This document shows, one piece after another, positions 8,502 through 16,111 of a stretch of DNA of 64,000 bases. The position numbers and the translations under genes were made by a program. The first letter of the stretch is position 1. Each line of letters opens with the position of its first letter. The notes beneath the pieces are model-generated. The model saw nothing but the letters and a program-made list of their open reading frames with translations. It had not been told where the DNA came from and did no database searches. This DNA comes from Bradyrhizobium sp. AUGA SZCCT0158 (lineage in GTDB: Bacteria > Pseudomonadota > Alphaproteobacteria > Rhizobiales > Xanthobacteraceae), in the NCBI RefSeq assembly GCF_018130065.1, contig NZ_JAFCME010000022.1, positions 1-64,000 on the forward strand. Direction: 5' to 3'.

Positions 8502-9763
8502 CGCCCCAGCTGCACGATCGGCGGCTTGGCGTTGAGGCCTTCGACCTGGAAACCGGCGACGCGCTTGTAGTTGGCGGCGATGTCTTGCAGCTCTTGCAGC
8601 GACAGCACGTCGGTGACGACCTCATAGCCGTCGGGGGCGCGTTCCTCGACCATCTGCATCACCTGTTCCGGCCCGTTGCGCCGGTTCAGCATCACAAGGT
8701 CAGTGGTCGCGGGCCGGCGCTCGGCCTCATAGGCTGCGAGCGCGGCGTTGGTCGGGCCGTGCGCCAGGATTTCGCGGGTGATGACGCGGGCATCCAAAAT
8801 CGCCTGCGAGGCGCCGTTGGAGCCGATCGGGTACATCGGATGCGCGGCGTCGCCCATCAGGGTGACGCGGCCGAAGGTCCATTGCGGGATCGGATCGCGG
8901 TCGACCAGCGGATATTCGTACGCATGCGGGCAATCGCGGATCAGGCCGGGCACGTCGAGCCAGTCGAACTTCCAGTCCTTGAACCAGGGCAGGAATTCGT
9001 CGAGGTTTGCGGTCCGGTTATAGTCCTCGCGGCGCCACTGATAGGTCGGCGGCATGTGCCGCTCGGCCACCCAGTTGATGCTAGATTTGCCTGACGCGTC
9101 GGGCGCCTTCGAAATCGGATAGCAGACGAATTTCAGGATTTCATGACCGGCCATGATCATGGTGCGGCCGGACAGGAAGGCGTCCGACGTGGTGATGCCG
9201 CGCCACAGGATGCGGCCGTTCCAGATCGGCGGGCCTTCCTGCGGATAAAACTTTTCGCGGATCGCCGAGTGAATGCCGTCGGCGGCGATCAGCAACACGC
9301 CGTCCTGGTGGCCGGCAGCTTTTCCGGTCGCCTTGTCGATGAACTCGGCGCGGACGCCATCGGCGCTTTCTGTCCAGCCGGTGAGATGATGGCTGGTGAG
9401 AATGTTCTCTTTTCCGAGCCGTTCGGTTGCCGCATCGAGCAGGATCTGCTGCAGCGTGCCGCGGTGGATCGAGAATTGCGGCCATTTGTAACCGGCTTCC
9501 ACGCCGCGTGGCTCGCTCCAGATCGGTTTGCCGTGCTTGGAAAAATACGCCAGTTCCTTGGTGCGGACGGCGGCCGCGTCGAGCCGGTCGTGCAGGCCAA
9601 GCTCCATCAGCTCGCGCACCGCATGCGGCAGCACGTTGATACCGACGCCGAGCGGCCGCAGCTCGGGCACGCTTTCAAAGACGCGTGCGGGAACGCCGAT
9701 CTGGTGCAGGCTGAGCGCCAGCGTCAGCCCACCAATGCCGCCGCCGGCGATGAGTACGGTCAT
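8498..9763 (-). CDS. FAD-dependent monooxygenase (flavin hydroxylase, UbiH/salicylate hydroxylase group)
   Basis: A 421-residue group A flavoprotein hydroxylase, which uses NAD(P)H and O2 to hydroxylate small, often aromatic substrates. The FAD-binding GxGxxG is at the extreme N-terminus (LIAGGGIGGLTLALSLHQIG), with the acidic end of the Rossmann strand at FES. The second FAD motif is VTLMGDAAHPMYPIGSNGAS near residue 300. Length and motif spacing fit the annotated flavin-dependent oxidoreductases common in Bradyrhizobium. ATG at 9763. It is convergent with the thioesterase and lies just downstream of a SnoaL-like gene on the same strand, which may share the transcript. Substrate unknown. Confidence 0.88.
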   Translation of the reverse strand: MTVLIAGGGIGGLTLALSLHQIGVPARVFESVPELRPLGVGINVLPHAVRELMELGLHDRLDAAAVRTKELAYFSKHGKPIWSEPRGVEAGYKWPQFSIHRGTLQQILLDAATERLGKENILTSHHLTGWTESADGVRAEFIDKATGKAAGHQDGVLLIAADGIHSAIREKFYPQEGPPIWNGRILWRGITTSDAFLSGRTMIMAGHEILKFVCYPISKAPDASGKSSINWVAERHMPPTYQWRREDYNRTANLDEFLPWFKDWKFDWLDVPGLIRDCPHAYEYPLVDRDPIPQWTFGRVTLMGDAAHPMYPIGSNGASQAILDARVITREILAHGPTNAALAAYEAERRPATTDLVMLNRRNGPEQVMQMVEERAPDGYEVVTDVLSLQELQDIAANYKRVAGFQVEGLNAKPPIVQLGR

Positions 9764-9851
9764 GTCTACGCCCCTGTTAGATCGAGGGCGTCATGACATG
9801 AGGGGCGGCAGGGGGCAACTGCGAAAAGCCGGCAGATATTCCCCCGAGATC

Positions 9852-10226
9852 TTACGGCAGCGGGGGCGGCGCGCCGAAAAAGCCGATGTTCTTGACCAGT
9901 CGGCCATCGGGGCCGACCTCGCCAAAATCGATCGAGATGTCGCCGCAGCTGCCGTCCGCGCGCACCAGGCGCCAGAGGACGCGGAACACGTTGTGGTGCA
10001 CATCGATGCCGCTCATGAACTCCAGCCGCGCGCCCGGCCGCGACGCCTGCATCGCGGCGATGTGGCGGGCGAGTTCGTCCCGCCCCGTCAGCGAGATCCT
10101 GGGATCGAGATAGACGCCGCCGTCGCTCCAGCATTGCTCAAGCAGCGCCTGCCGTGCGGCAGCCTCCGGCTCGTTCCATGCCGCCATGTACTGCGTCACG
10201 ACTTCCTTGATCGCGTTGCCGTCCAT
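9852..10226 (-). CDS. SnoaL/NTF2-like protein
   Basis: A 124-residue protein with the NTF2-like cone fold predicted from MDGNAIKEVVTQYMAAWNE...LEQCWSDGGVYLDPR and a C-terminal strand pattern ending NIGFFG. Members act as isomerases, hydratases or cyclases, or as binding proteins; the specific function is not readable here. ATG at 10226 is chosen because GGAGAG lies 4-9 bases upstream; a longer frame to 10286 has no such site. It is divergent from the XRE regulator at 10337, with about 110 bases between, so that regulator may control it. Confidence 0.75.
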   Translation of the reverse strand: MDGNAIKEVVTQYMAAWNEPEAAARQALLEQCWSDGGVYLDPRISLTGRDELARHIAAMQASRPGARLEFMSGIDVHHNVFRVLWRLVRADGSCGDISIDFGEVGPDGRLVKNIGFFGAPPPLP

Positions 10227-10336
10227 GATGCTCTCCGCACGATCAAATCCATGCCCAACTCTCGCAAGGGGTTGTCGGCTTGTCACTTACATCCGAGGTA
10301 ATTGCCGTTCTGATCTGATGGTCTAGATTGCGGCAC

Positions 10337-11161
10337 ATGGGCACACCAGTACTGGGTTTGCAGGATACCACGGCCGGGCATTTCAGCAGCCTGCTGAAGC
10401 ACTGGCGCAGCGTGCGCCGTCTCACCCAGATCGAGCTGGCAAGCGATGCCAACGTGTCGGCGCGGCATCTGTGCTTTCTGGAAACCGGCCGGTCGCAGCC
10501 GAGCCGCGAGATGGTGCAACTGCTCGGCAGCGCGCTCGATCTGCCGCTCGAGGAGCGCAATGCTCTGCATGTCGCGGCGGGCTTCGTGCCGCCCTATGGC
10601 GACAAGGGGCTGGCGGCTGAAAATCTGCAGCCGGTGCAACAGGCGCTCGATTTCATGCTGCGGCAGCAGGAGCCGTATCCGGGGATCGTGGTCGACGGGC
10701 ATTGGGACGTTCGGATGCGCAACCAGGGGTCCGCGCGCCTACTCAAGCCGTTTCGCGATTCGTACCAGATGGAAGCCGGCGTTGCCGACAACGCCATGCA
10801 CGTCGTTTTCCATCCAAAAGGCCTGCGGCAGTTCATCGTGAACTGGGAGGAGTTCGCCGGCCAGATGATCCAGATCCTGCACCGCGACGTCGCGCAGGGC
10901 AGCCGCGCCGCCGCCCGGCTGTTCGACGAGATCATGGCCTATCCCGGGCTGCCGGCCGAATGGCGCCTTCCGCGCCATTCGCACGCCAGTTCGCCCGTGA
11001 TGATCATGCAACTCGCCAAAGATGATTTCCGGCTCGCGTTCTTTTCCACCTTTACGATGCTCGCGATGCCGACGGACGCGGCGCTGCAACAGATCAAGAT
11101 CGAATGCTTTTTTCCGGCTGATGACGCCACCGCAGAGATGGCGCGCACGATGGCGCTCTGA
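10337..11161 (+). CDS. XRE/MmyB-type transcriptional regulator
   Basis: A 274-residue regulator with an N-terminal XRE helix-turn-helix (LLKHWRSVRRLTQIELASDA, then ARHLCFLETGRSQPSREMV) and a C-terminal MmyB-like ligand-binding domain (LDFMLRQQEPYPGIVVDGHW and following), which in this family is thought to bind fatty-acid-like or other small ligands. ATG at 10337 is used; a TTG three codons upstream is less likely. Placed between two NTF2-like genes, divergent from one and 20 bases upstream of the other, so local control of both is plausible. Confidence 0.88.
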   Translation: MGTPVLGLQDTTAGHFSSLLKHWRSVRRLTQIELASDANVSARHLCFLETGRSQPSREMVQLLGSALDLPLEERNALHVAAGFVPPYGDKGLAAENLQPVQQALDFMLRQQEPYPGIVVDGHWDVRMRNQGSARLLKPFRDSYQMEAGVADNAMHVVFHPKGLRQFIVNWEEFAGQMIQILHRDVAQGSRAAARLFDEIMAYPGLPAEWRLPRHSHASSPVMIMQLAKDDFRLAFFSTFTMLAMPTDAALQQIKIECFFPADDATAEMARTMAL

Positions 11162-11181
11162 CAAAACCAGAGGAGATGACG

Positions 11182-11658
11182 ATGCAACTCGCTACACGTA
11201 AGGATCAATCCGCCGAGACGATGGACGAATTGCGCGCGTTGAACGCCCGCTTCATCCATAATTACATCACCAACGATGTCGCCTCGCACGACGCCATCCT
11301 GCACCCCGCCTTCATCAGCATCTGGCCGACCGGACAGCGCTGGGATCGCGCGACCTATCTGAAATACTGGGCGACCGCCTTCGATCCGAAACTGATCCCG
11401 TACTGGGACGTCCGCGACGAACTCATCACCGTCATCGGCGATGTCGCGCTGGTGCGCTCCACCAACAAGGCCACCCGTCGCCGCGACGGCAACGAAGTGA
11501 CCGGGATGACCATGTACACCGACACCTACCTGTTCGAGAACGGCGCGTGGAAATGCATCCAGGCCCAGATCCAGGCGGTGGCGCCCGAGTTTTATCCCGC
11601 CGACGACACCATCGTCAGCGTCTATATCGAGGGAAAGCTGCAGCCCCGCGCGGCGTGA
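11182..11658 (+). CDS. NTF2-fold / DUF4440-like protein
   Basis: A 158-residue protein of the nuclear-transport-factor-2 superfamily, with the usual pattern of an N-terminal helix (ELRALNARFIHNYITNDVASHDAIL), a tryptophan-containing turn (ISIWPTGQRWDRATYLKYW) and later strands (GDVALVRSTNKATRR). ATG at 11182 is chosen over the ATG at 11176 because AGGAG at 11171-11175 touches the first but stands 6 bases from the second. It follows the XRE gene closely and may be in one transcript with it. Function unknown. Confidence 0.72.
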   Translation: MQLATRKDQSAETMDELRALNARFIHNYITNDVASHDAILHPAFISIWPTGQRWDRATYLKYWATAFDPKLIPYWDVRDELITVIGDVALVRSTNKATRRRDGNEVTGMTMYTDTYLFENGAWKCIQAQIQAVAPEFYPADDTIVSVYIEGKLQPRAA

Positions 11659-11735
11659 GTCCCACTCAGGGTTCGCCTGGGATAGACGGCGCAGCAATGC
11701 GCCGCTAACCTGAGGCATCACCCGTGAGGATCAAC

Positions 11736-12356
11736 ATGCTCAAGCTCTATTTTGCCCCCGGCACCTGCGCGCTCGCCACCCACATCGCGCTGGCGGAAGC
11801 CGGCGCCGACTACACCGCCGAGCGGATCGACTTCAAGACCAACCAGCAGCAAAGTCCGGAATATTTGGCGATCAATCCGAAAGGCCGCGTGCCGGCGCTG
11901 GTCACCGATCGCGGCGTCCTGACCGAGAACGTGGCGATGCTGGCCTACATCGCGCAGAGTTTTCCAAAGGCGAAGTTGGCGCCGCTCGATGATCCCTTTG
12001 CGTTCGCGCAGGTGCAGGCCATCAACAGCTATTTGTCTTCGACGGTACACGTGGCGCATTCCCATAAGGGCCGCGGCTACCGTTGGGCCACGGAAGAATC
12101 CTCTTTTGCCGACATGAAGAAGACGCTTCCGAAAAGCATGGGCGCGGTCTTTGCGCTGCTCGAGCAGAAGATGCTCAAGGGCCCATGGATGATGGGCGAG
12201 AACTACACGATCTGCGACCCCTATCTGTTCACGCTGACGGGATGGCTGGAAGGCGACGGCGTCGACATCGCGACACTGCCGAAGGTCGCCGACCATTTCA
12301 AGCGCATGAAGGACCGGCCCGCCGTACAGAAGGCGCTGGCGGAAGAGAAGGTGTGA
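11736..12356 (+). CDS. glutathione S-transferase
   Basis: A 206-residue soluble GST. The thioredoxin-like N-terminal domain starts MLKLYFAPGTCALATHIALAE, in which the catalytic Ser/Cys region resembles beta-class enzymes (PGTCALA), followed by the cis-Pro/glutathione segment NPKGRVPALV and the ENVAMLAYIA motif. The C-terminal helical domain follows. ATG at 11736 is preferred; a GTG four codons upstream is also in frame. Expected to conjugate glutathione to electrophiles; the substrate is unknown. A second, different GST lies at 14.8 kb. Confidence 0.88.
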   Translation: MLKLYFAPGTCALATHIALAEAGADYTAERIDFKTNQQQSPEYLAINPKGRVPALVTDRGVLTENVAMLAYIAQSFPKAKLAPLDDPFAFAQVQAINSYLSSTVHVAHSHKGRGYRWATEESSFADMKKTLPKSMGAVFALLEQKMLKGPWMMGENYTICDPYLFTLTGWLEGDGVDIATLPKVADHFKRMKDRPAVQKALAEEKV

Positions 12357-12368
12357 GCATCTGTCAAA

Positions 12369-12497
12369 CCTCATCCCCGCGTGAGCGTAAGCTCATCGCT
12401 GGAGGAGCGACCTCTTGGCCGCGTCTCGAAGGATGCAGGCCCGTCTGTGGCCTCATGGTTCGAGACGCGCGAAGACGTGCTCCTCACCATGAGGGTT
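12369..12497. repeat. dispersed inverted repeat, family H copy 1
   Basis: The left arm CCTCATCCCCGCGTGAGCG and the right arm CTCACCATGAGGG enclose GCGTCTCGAAGGATG and its partner TTCGAGACGCGCGAAG. Lies between the GST gene and the convergent LysR gene, where it could also fold as a transcript end. A related copy is at 20.4 kb. Confidence 0.75.
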
Positions 12498-12506
12498 TAA
12501 GGGTTG

Positions 12507-13430
12507 CTACGCGACCTTCTTCTTCTCCCGCTCCATCTCGCGGCCGATGCCGAGCATGGTGTTGCGCAGCCAGATCGAGCCGGGATCCATCTGGGCGCGG
12601 GTCGGGTAGAACATGAACTGCTCGTCGATCCCGGGATCGAACGGCGGGGTGATGGTCGCGAGCGACAATTGCTTCGATAATGCGCCGATCAGGCGGCGCG
12701 GCACGAAGGCGACCAGATCCGTGCGCGCGGTGACGTGCAGCGCCTCGATATAGCCGGGCACGACCAGCGCGATCTTGCGTTCGATGCCTTTGGGCCGCAG
12801 CCACATATCAATCAGATCCTCGCTCTGGCCGCGAATCACGACGGCGACATGCCGCGCGTCGAGAAATCCGTCGCGCTTTTTCAGTTTGGCGGCGGCGGGA
12901 TGGCCGCGGCGCACCGCCAGCGCATCACTGTCGGTGTAAAGGCGCTGGCGGTGAAAGCCGCGAAAGGCGTCGCCGATTGAGATCACGAGATCGAGCGTGC
13001 GGGCGAATTCGGCGGTGAAGATCGCAGGCCCCCGCCACGGCACAACGTCGATCCGGGCGTTCGGCGCCAGTTTGGTGATCTTCTCCATCAGGGGCGGCAT
13101 CAGGAGTTCGACCGCGAGATCCGGCATCATCAGCCGAAAATGCCGTTCGCTGCGCGCGGCGTCGAAATCGTCTGATATGAACAGGGAGCGCACCTGGTCG
13201 AGCGCCTGCGCCAGCGGGCCGCGCAACGCCAGCGCGCGCGGCGTCAGCTCCATGCGGGCGCCGTTGCGCACCAGCAGAGGATCGCCGATCAGGTCGCGCA
13301 GCCGCTGCAGCGCGTGGCTGGTGGCCGGCTGCGACAGCCCGATCCGCATCGCGGCCCGGCTGACATTGCCTTCAAGCAGCAGCGCGTCGAGCGCGACCAG
13401 CAGATTGAGGTCAAGCGATTTCAAATTCAT
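12507..13430 (-). CDS. LysR-family transcriptional regulator
   Basis: A 307-residue LysR regulator. The winged HTH is at residues 1-60: MNLKSLDLNLLVALDALLLE, then SRAAMRIGLSQPATSHALQR, then RDLIGDPLLVRNGARMELTP. This is the pattern of the NodD/LeuO/PcaQ-like branch. The C-terminal effector-binding domain continues to the end. ATG at 13430 is chosen because the domain starts there; an open extension of 68 codons further upstream crosses the promoter region and is not coding. Divergent from an NTF2-like gene at 13522; a 20-base perfect palindrome lies between (13487-13506) and is a candidate operator. Ligand unknown. Confidence 0.92.
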   Translation of the reverse strand: MNLKSLDLNLLVALDALLLEGNVSRAAMRIGLSQPATSHALQRLRDLIGDPLLVRNGARMELTPRALALRGPLAQALDQVRSLFISDDFDAARSERHFRLMMPDLAVELLMPPLMEKITKLAPNARIDVVPWRGPAIFTAEFARTLDLVISIGDAFRGFHRQRLYTDSDALAVRRGHPAAAKLKKRDGFLDARHVAVVIRGQSEDLIDMWLRPKGIERKIALVVPGYIEALHVTARTDLVAFVPRRLIGALSKQLSLATITPPFDPGIDEQFMFYPTRAQMDPGSIWLRNTMLGIGREMEREKKKVA

Positions 13431-13486
13431 TGGGTGAATATATATCATATCTCCTATCGATTGGAAGAATGCGCTAGGGCGAGCGA

Positions 13487-13506
13487 TGATCTGAATCATC
13501 AGATCA
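13487..13506. promoter_or_regulatory. palindromic operator candidate between LysR and NTF2-like genes
   Basis: TGATCTGA, four bases ATCA, then TCAGATCA: perfect 8-base arms, 15 bases before the start codon of the NTF2-like gene and about 56 bases before the LysR start. An AT-rich stretch with ATATATATCATAT (13437-13450) is next to the LysR start. LysR proteins bind dyad sites in such divergent promoters; binding here is inferred. Confidence 0.5.
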
Positions 13507-13521
13507 CAGGAGAAAGCCCCC

Positions 13522-13944
13522 ATGAGCGCCGCAGCCAACAAGAAACTGATGGAGACGATCTTTGCCGGCGTTGCCGCCGGCGATCGGACTTCGTTCACCG
13601 ATGCCCTGGCCGCTGACGTCACCATGACTGTCACGGGTCAGTACTCGTGGTCGCAGACCTTTCACGGCAAGGAATCCGTGCTCCGTGACCTGCACGGCTA
13701 TGTCTCTTCCCTGTTGAAGCATCGCCGCACCGTTCCGTTCCGGATCATCGCCGACGATGAATGGGTCGCGGTGGAAGCGCGGGGCGACATGGTGACCCAC
13801 GCCGGCGAGCGCTACGACAACCATTATTGCCTGATCTACCGGATCGAGAACGGCAAGATTCGCGAAATCCGTGAGTACAACGACTCGGCCTTGTGCGAGC
13901 GCGTGCTCGGGCCGTTCCCGCAGGAGCGCAAGCTTGCGGGTTGA
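13522..13944 (+). CDS. NTF2/ketosteroid-isomerase-like protein
   Basis: A 140-residue protein of the SnoaL/ketosteroid isomerase-like group, the third NTF2-fold gene in this stretch. Features are MSAAANKKLMETIFAGVAAG, then DALAADVTMTVTGQYSW and EWVAVEARGDMVTHAGERYD. It ends in REIREYNDSALCERVLG, the common SnoaL-type C-terminus with the EYxD motif. A ribosome site AGGAGAAA precedes ATG 13522. Divergent from the LysR regulator, so probably its target. Catalytic substrate unknown. Confidence 0.8.
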   Translation: MSAAANKKLMETIFAGVAAGDRTSFTDALAADVTMTVTGQYSWSQTFHGKESVLRDLHGYVSSLLKHRRTVPFRIIADDEWVAVEARGDMVTHAGERYDNHYCLIYRIENGKIREIREYNDSALCERVLGPFPQERKLAG

Positions 13945-13948
13945 CGCG

Positions 13949-14179
13949 TTGAGCAGCGTTTGCGCCGGCGACCGGCATCATCGACGCCAGCAGGTGCGAA
14001 CACGCCTGGGTTCGACGCGCGCGGTCATCGCGGCTATCATCGCTCTCGTCCGGGTCTGGCGGGAGCGCCGCCGTTCCCGGCGTCAACTCTCTGTCATGAG
14101 CGCGCGCGAACTAGAGGATATCGGACTGTGCCGGCCCGAGCTGGGCTGCGAAGTCGGCAAGCCGTTCTGGCGGAAATAA
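13949..14179 (+). CDS. DUF1127 small basic protein
   Basis: A short basic protein ending in the DUF1127 (YjiS-like) motif RRQLSVMSARELEDIGLCRP, with a hydrophobic stretch VIAAIIALVRVWRERRRSRR before it. DUF1127 proteins in alphaproteobacteria are 40-75 residues; some contribute to phosphate or carbon metabolism and RNA turnover, but this one is uncharacterised. The start is uncertain: TTG 13949 gives 76 residues, GTG 13994 gives 61, and neither has a strong ribosome site; the gene may be translated by coupling from the NTF2-like gene that ends at 13944. A conserved C-terminal extension (CEVGKPFWRK) is present. Confidence 0.75.
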   Translation: MSSVCAGDRHHRRQQVRTRLGSTRAVIAAIIALVRVWRERRRSRRQLSVMSARELEDIGLCRPELGCEVGKPFWRK

Positions 14180-14194
14180 TAAAGGGAGATCGAT

Positions 14195-14596
14195 ATGAGC
14201 AAGGAAATCTTCAGTCCGGCGACGCTGCCGCCGCCGACCGGCTATTCGCACGTCGCCAAGGTCAACAAGGGCACGCTGGTCTATGTGGCGGGTCAGGTTT
14301 CGGCCGACGCATCCGGCAAGATGGTCGGCGAAGGCAATTTCGAGGCGCAGGTCGAGCAGGTGTTCAAGAACCTCAAGCTCGCGCTGGACGCGGCCGGCGC
14401 CACCATGGCCGACATCGTCAAGCTCAACACCTATCTGGTTGCCGAGGTCAGCCAGGACGATTTGCCGAAAATGCGAGCGATACGCGACCGCTACCTGAAC
14501 AAGGAAAAGCCGCCGGCAAGCACGCTCGTGGTCGTCAGCCGTCTGGCGCGGCCGGGCTGGTTGATCGAAATCGAGGTGGTGGCGGCGATCGACTAA
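14195..14596 (+). CDS. RidA-family protein (YjgF/UK114)
   Basis: A 133-residue RidA-like protein. RidA hydrolyses reactive enamine/imine intermediates released by PLP enzymes; other subfamilies take part in catabolic pathways. Typical features are GTLVYVAGQVSADASGKMVG, QVEQVFKNLKLALDAAGATM, and a C-terminal VVVSRLARPGWLIEIEVVA. The canonical RidA arginine corresponds to the R in SRLARPG, but the surrounding residues differ from the core IRxCVxVxxLP, so it may belong to another Rid subgroup. A ribosome site (AAAGGGAG) precedes ATG 14195. A strong terminator follows at 14608. Confidence 0.88.
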   Translation: MSKEIFSPATLPPPTGYSHVAKVNKGTLVYVAGQVSADASGKMVGEGNFEAQVEQVFKNLKLALDAAGATMADIVKLNTYLVAEVSQDDLPKMRAIRDRYLNKEKPPASTLVVVSRLARPGWLIEIEVVAAID

Positions 14597-14607
14597 AGCG
14601 TGAAACG

Positions 14608-14636
14608 AAAACGGCGCCCGCGAAGGACGCCGTTTT
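14608..14636 (+). terminator. Rho-independent terminator after the RidA gene
   Basis: Perfect stem AAAACGGCG / CGCCGTTTT with an 11-base loop, ending in four T residues, 12 bases after the stop codon. Confidence 0.8.
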
Positions 14637-14657
14637 GCTGTACTGGTTGATCAGTCC

Positions 14658-14751
14658 GTAGGGTGGGCAAAGCGAAGCGTGCCCACCACTTCATCGCTAG
14701 CGTTTGAAAAAGATGGTGGGCACGGCGCAAGAGCGCCTTTGCCCACCCTAC
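14658..14751. repeat. dispersed inverted repeat, family D copy 1
   Basis: The left arm GTAGGGTGGGCAAAGCG and the right arm CGCCTTTGCCCACCCTAC, with inner arms GTGCCCACCA and TGGTGGGCAC. Related copies are at 21.1 and 33.3 kb. It lies between the convergent RidA and GST genes. Confidence 0.85.
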
Positions 14752-14764
14752 GCTGCAGGCCTGA

Positions 14765-15451
14765 TCAGGCCGCCCGCACCGCGAGGTGCTTGAACATGTT
14801 GCGGCGGGCCTCGTCGTCCATTTCCGCCTTGAACTTGAACTTGTCCTTCAGCGCGATCGCCTTGGCCGCCGCGGGGCGCGCCGAGATTTCGTCGACCAGC
14901 CGCTTGACGTTGGGGTACTTCGAAAAGCCGTCCTCGCCCAGGATCAACGGGATCATGCGGGCCCAGCCCCACAGGCCCATGTCGACGATGGTGTAGGTGT
15001 CGCCGACCATATAGCGGCGCTTGGCCAGATGCTCGTCGAGAATGGCGAAATGCCGCTGCGCCTCGAACTGGTAACGGTTATGGGCGTAATCGATCTTCTC
15101 CGGCGAGAAGTGCTTGAAGTGGACGGCCTGGCCGCTGTACGGGCCGACGCCGGTGGCGATGAACATCAGCCAGGACAGCAATTCGGCGCGGCTCGACGCC
15201 GTATTCGCAGGCAGAAACTTGCCGGTCTTTTCCGCGAGATAGAGCAGGATGGCGTTGGAGTCGAACACCTTGACGCCGTCGTCGTCGATCGCCGGCACCT
15301 TGGCGTTCGGATTGATGGCAAGGTATTCCGGCTTGAACTGGTCGCCGGCGCGGGTGTCGACCGCGACAGGTTCAAAGGCGATGCCGGCTTCCTCGAGGAA
15401 GAGCGCGATCTTGGTCGGGTTGGGCGAGCCGTTGAAATAGAATTTGAGCAT
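14765..15451 (-). CDS. glutathione S-transferase family protein
   Basis: A 228-residue GST with the N-terminal thioredoxin fold MLKFYFNGSPNPTKIALFLE, the glutathione-contact segment NPNAKVPAIDDDGV and FDSNAILLYLAEK, then an all-helical C-terminal domain. The residue set (SPNPTKIAL) resembles the YfcG/nu-class disulfide-bond reductases, so a reductase role is as likely as conjugation. ATG at 15451. Convergent with RidA. It is only distantly like the GST at 11.7 kb. Confidence 0.88.
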   Translation of the reverse strand: MLKFYFNGSPNPTKIALFLEEAGIAFEPVAVDTRAGDQFKPEYLAINPNAKVPAIDDDGVKVFDSNAILLYLAEKTGKFLPANTASSRAELLSWLMFIATGVGPYSGQAVHFKHFSPEKIDYAHNRYQFEAQRHFAILDEHLAKRRYMVGDTYTIVDMGLWGWARMIPLILGEDGFSKYPNVKRLVDEISARPAAAKAIALKDKFKFKAEMDDEARRNMFKHLAVRAA

Positions 15452-15631
15452 TTTTGGAAAACTCCCTTTGCTTCTTGCCTGCCAGCGTTGCGAGCCGGGC
15501 GCGGGTGACCCTACCGCAGCGCGGCATGTCCATGCTCAAATTTTTGGAAGGAGCGCAACCGACGAGTCCGTGAGGCAGGGCGCGGCGCGGCAAAGATGCC
15601 CACCGCGCCGCTCAGCTCAGATAGAAGCCGA

Positions 15632-15958
15632 TCAGCCGAGGTAGAAAAAGCCAACCAGCCCGACGATGATCAATCCCGCGCCCGCCAGGTCGATGATGGT
15701 GGCGAAGCGAATGGCCGAGTGCAAGTTCGACGCCTGAATCATCCGCTCCGACCGGCGCGCATAGCCGTGGACGATGATCTGCTGGTTGAAATCGCTGTTC
15801 GCTTCCAGCCGCTCGGTCAGGCCGACGCAGATCAGGAGCACGCCGAGGATGACGAAGCCGGCAAAGCCCAGCAAGGTGAACAGCAGGATTGGGGGTACGC
15901 CGATCAGGAAGATCGGCAGGAGGGGCAACACCAGTAAGGAATCGGATTGTGAGCGCAT
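15632..15958 (-). CDS. small two-segment membrane protein, unknown function
   Basis: A 108-residue protein with two hydrophobic segments near the N-terminus (LLVLPLLPIFLIGVPPILLF and GFAGFVILGVLLICVGL) and one at the C-terminus (AGAGLIIVGLVGFFYLG), so two or three membrane spans. No family is recognised. ATG at 15958 is chosen; an open extension to 16030 has poor codon use. Just beyond the stop codon the last 20 bases are imperfectly repeated (15611-15629), which hints at a past duplication of the gene end. Confidence 0.6.
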   Translation of the reverse strand: MRSQSDSLLVLPLLPIFLIGVPPILLFTLLGFAGFVILGVLLICVGLTERLEANSDFNQQIIVHGYARRSERMIQASNLHSAIRFATIIDLAGAGLIIVGLVGFFYLG

Positions 15959-16111
15959 CGGACGGCTCGCTGCGGCCGCAAATAACGGCCTGTATGGGTT
16001 AAGCAAGCAATGAATATAGCTACGAATCACGGCAAAACAGGGGGCGGCAGACTGCGAAAATCACAGGGCTGCCATCTCGCAGACTGCGACAATCTGCATG
16101 TCGGGAGAGAT

